Shown: positions 63,724 through 64,000 of the stretch, piece by piece
Position numbering within the stretch: position 1 is the stretch's first letter
Layout: each line of letters begins with the position of its first letter
Assembly: GCF_028618595.1 (NCBI RefSeq)
Contig: NZ_JAQITE010000004.1
Span: 60,414 to 124,413 of the forward strand
Direction: 5' to 3'
Origin: Bartonella sp. AU18XJBT
Lineage (GTDB): Bacteria; Pseudomonadota; Alphaproteobacteria; Rhizobiales; Rhizobiaceae
Length of the DNA stretch: 64,000 nt
Translations under genes and position numbers: made by a program
The notes under the pieces: generated by a model
The model's input: only the letters and a program-made list of their open reading frames with translations
Databases searched by the model: none
Told to the model about the DNA's origin: nothing

Positions 63724-64000
63724 AAAGAAATTAGCTTTTAAAGAAAAGTACAAATACGCTTATGAGACGCTTTCTAAATGAACCTTTAAACGTTTGAAAC
63801 TGATGCTTTATAAGCTTATTATTCTTTCATTTGCTTAAGAACGTTTCATTTATGAATAAACCTAGGCTATAGCTTTCACAGCAGAGCAAAATCTTGAAAA
63901 CCTTATATTTTATAAAAGCGGTTGTTTATTGTCTTATTGAAACGCTGCTTTAAAAACCAACGCGCGTAAATGTAAAAAATGGGTTTTGTTATAGATATTC

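Larger units (their letters stand above)
62743..64000. other. 1.26-kb non-coding tail rich in palindromes
   Basis: No open frame of note. Near 62930-62995 the minus strand reads FIVFFDITLNPAWNSEKHRR before a stop, perhaps a gene remnant. From 63238 to 63723 there are at least eight inverted repeats, listed separately. The region continues beyond the window. Confidence 0.6.

Overview
The window is AT-rich alphaproteobacterial chromosome, and several features point to Bartonella (Hyphomicrobiales/Rhizobiales). These are a circularly permuted two-piece tmRNA with the tag ANDNYAEARLAA, an alpha-type SspB next to it, the order thyA-folA-hflK-hflC-degP, meso-DAP-type murein ligases, and large stretches of decayed non-coding DNA between housekeeping genes. 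The genus call is an inference from gene content and style; no database was consulted.

Region 1 (1-15.8 kb, + strand) is the division and cell wall (dcw) cluster: the ftsI 3' end, murE, murF, mraY, murD, ftsW, murG, murC, murB, ddl, ftsQ, ftsA and ftsZ. Most junctions overlap or have gaps of a few bases, so one or a few long transcripts are likely, with a visible break before ddl and a strong hairpin terminator after ftsZ. The genes make lipid II (MurC-F, MraY, MurG, Ddl), insert it (FtsW/FtsI) and place it at the Z ring (FtsQ, FtsA, FtsZ). lpxC (lipid A), bamD (outer-membrane assembly), recN and ligA (DNA repair and replication) follow on the same strand.

Region 2 (22.4-31 kb, mainly - strand) holds pepP-like aminopeptidase P, prmA, an SCO1-like copper chaperone, a hexapeptide transferase, a UvrD/PcrA helicase, a ribbon-helix-helix protein, a DUF4169-like protein, sspB, the permuted ssrA (tmRNA) and a DUF2853-like gene. 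The ribosome-rescue RNA and the adaptor that delivers its tagged products to ClpXP therefore sit side by side.

Region 3 (31-43.8 kb) has two tandem paralogous MFS (MHS-type) transporters, the thyA-folA and hflK-hflC-degP groups, miaA, and an acetolactate synthase large subunit with a candidate Val-rich leader peptide and attenuator.

Region 4 (43.8-59 kb) is gene-poor. It contains a decaying minus-strand island (an intact 2-hydroxyacid dehydrogenase, a broken MFS transporter and a broken asparagine-oxygenase-like TauD family gene). It also holds a RecD-like helicase, pdxJ, ilvC, two paralogous amino-acid permeases that carry identical terminators, a LysE remnant and an FAH-family hydrolase. 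Long intergenic stretches carry diverged repeats and a very AT-rich tract.

Region 5 (59-64 kb) is phage or mobile-element debris: a broken restriction-type helicase, a broken second ssb, a fragment of a small basic protein, a complete hicAB toxin-antitoxin pair, an AntA/AntB-type antirepressor, and a 1.26-kb non-coding tail with many palindromes that look like repressor operators or replication-control sites.
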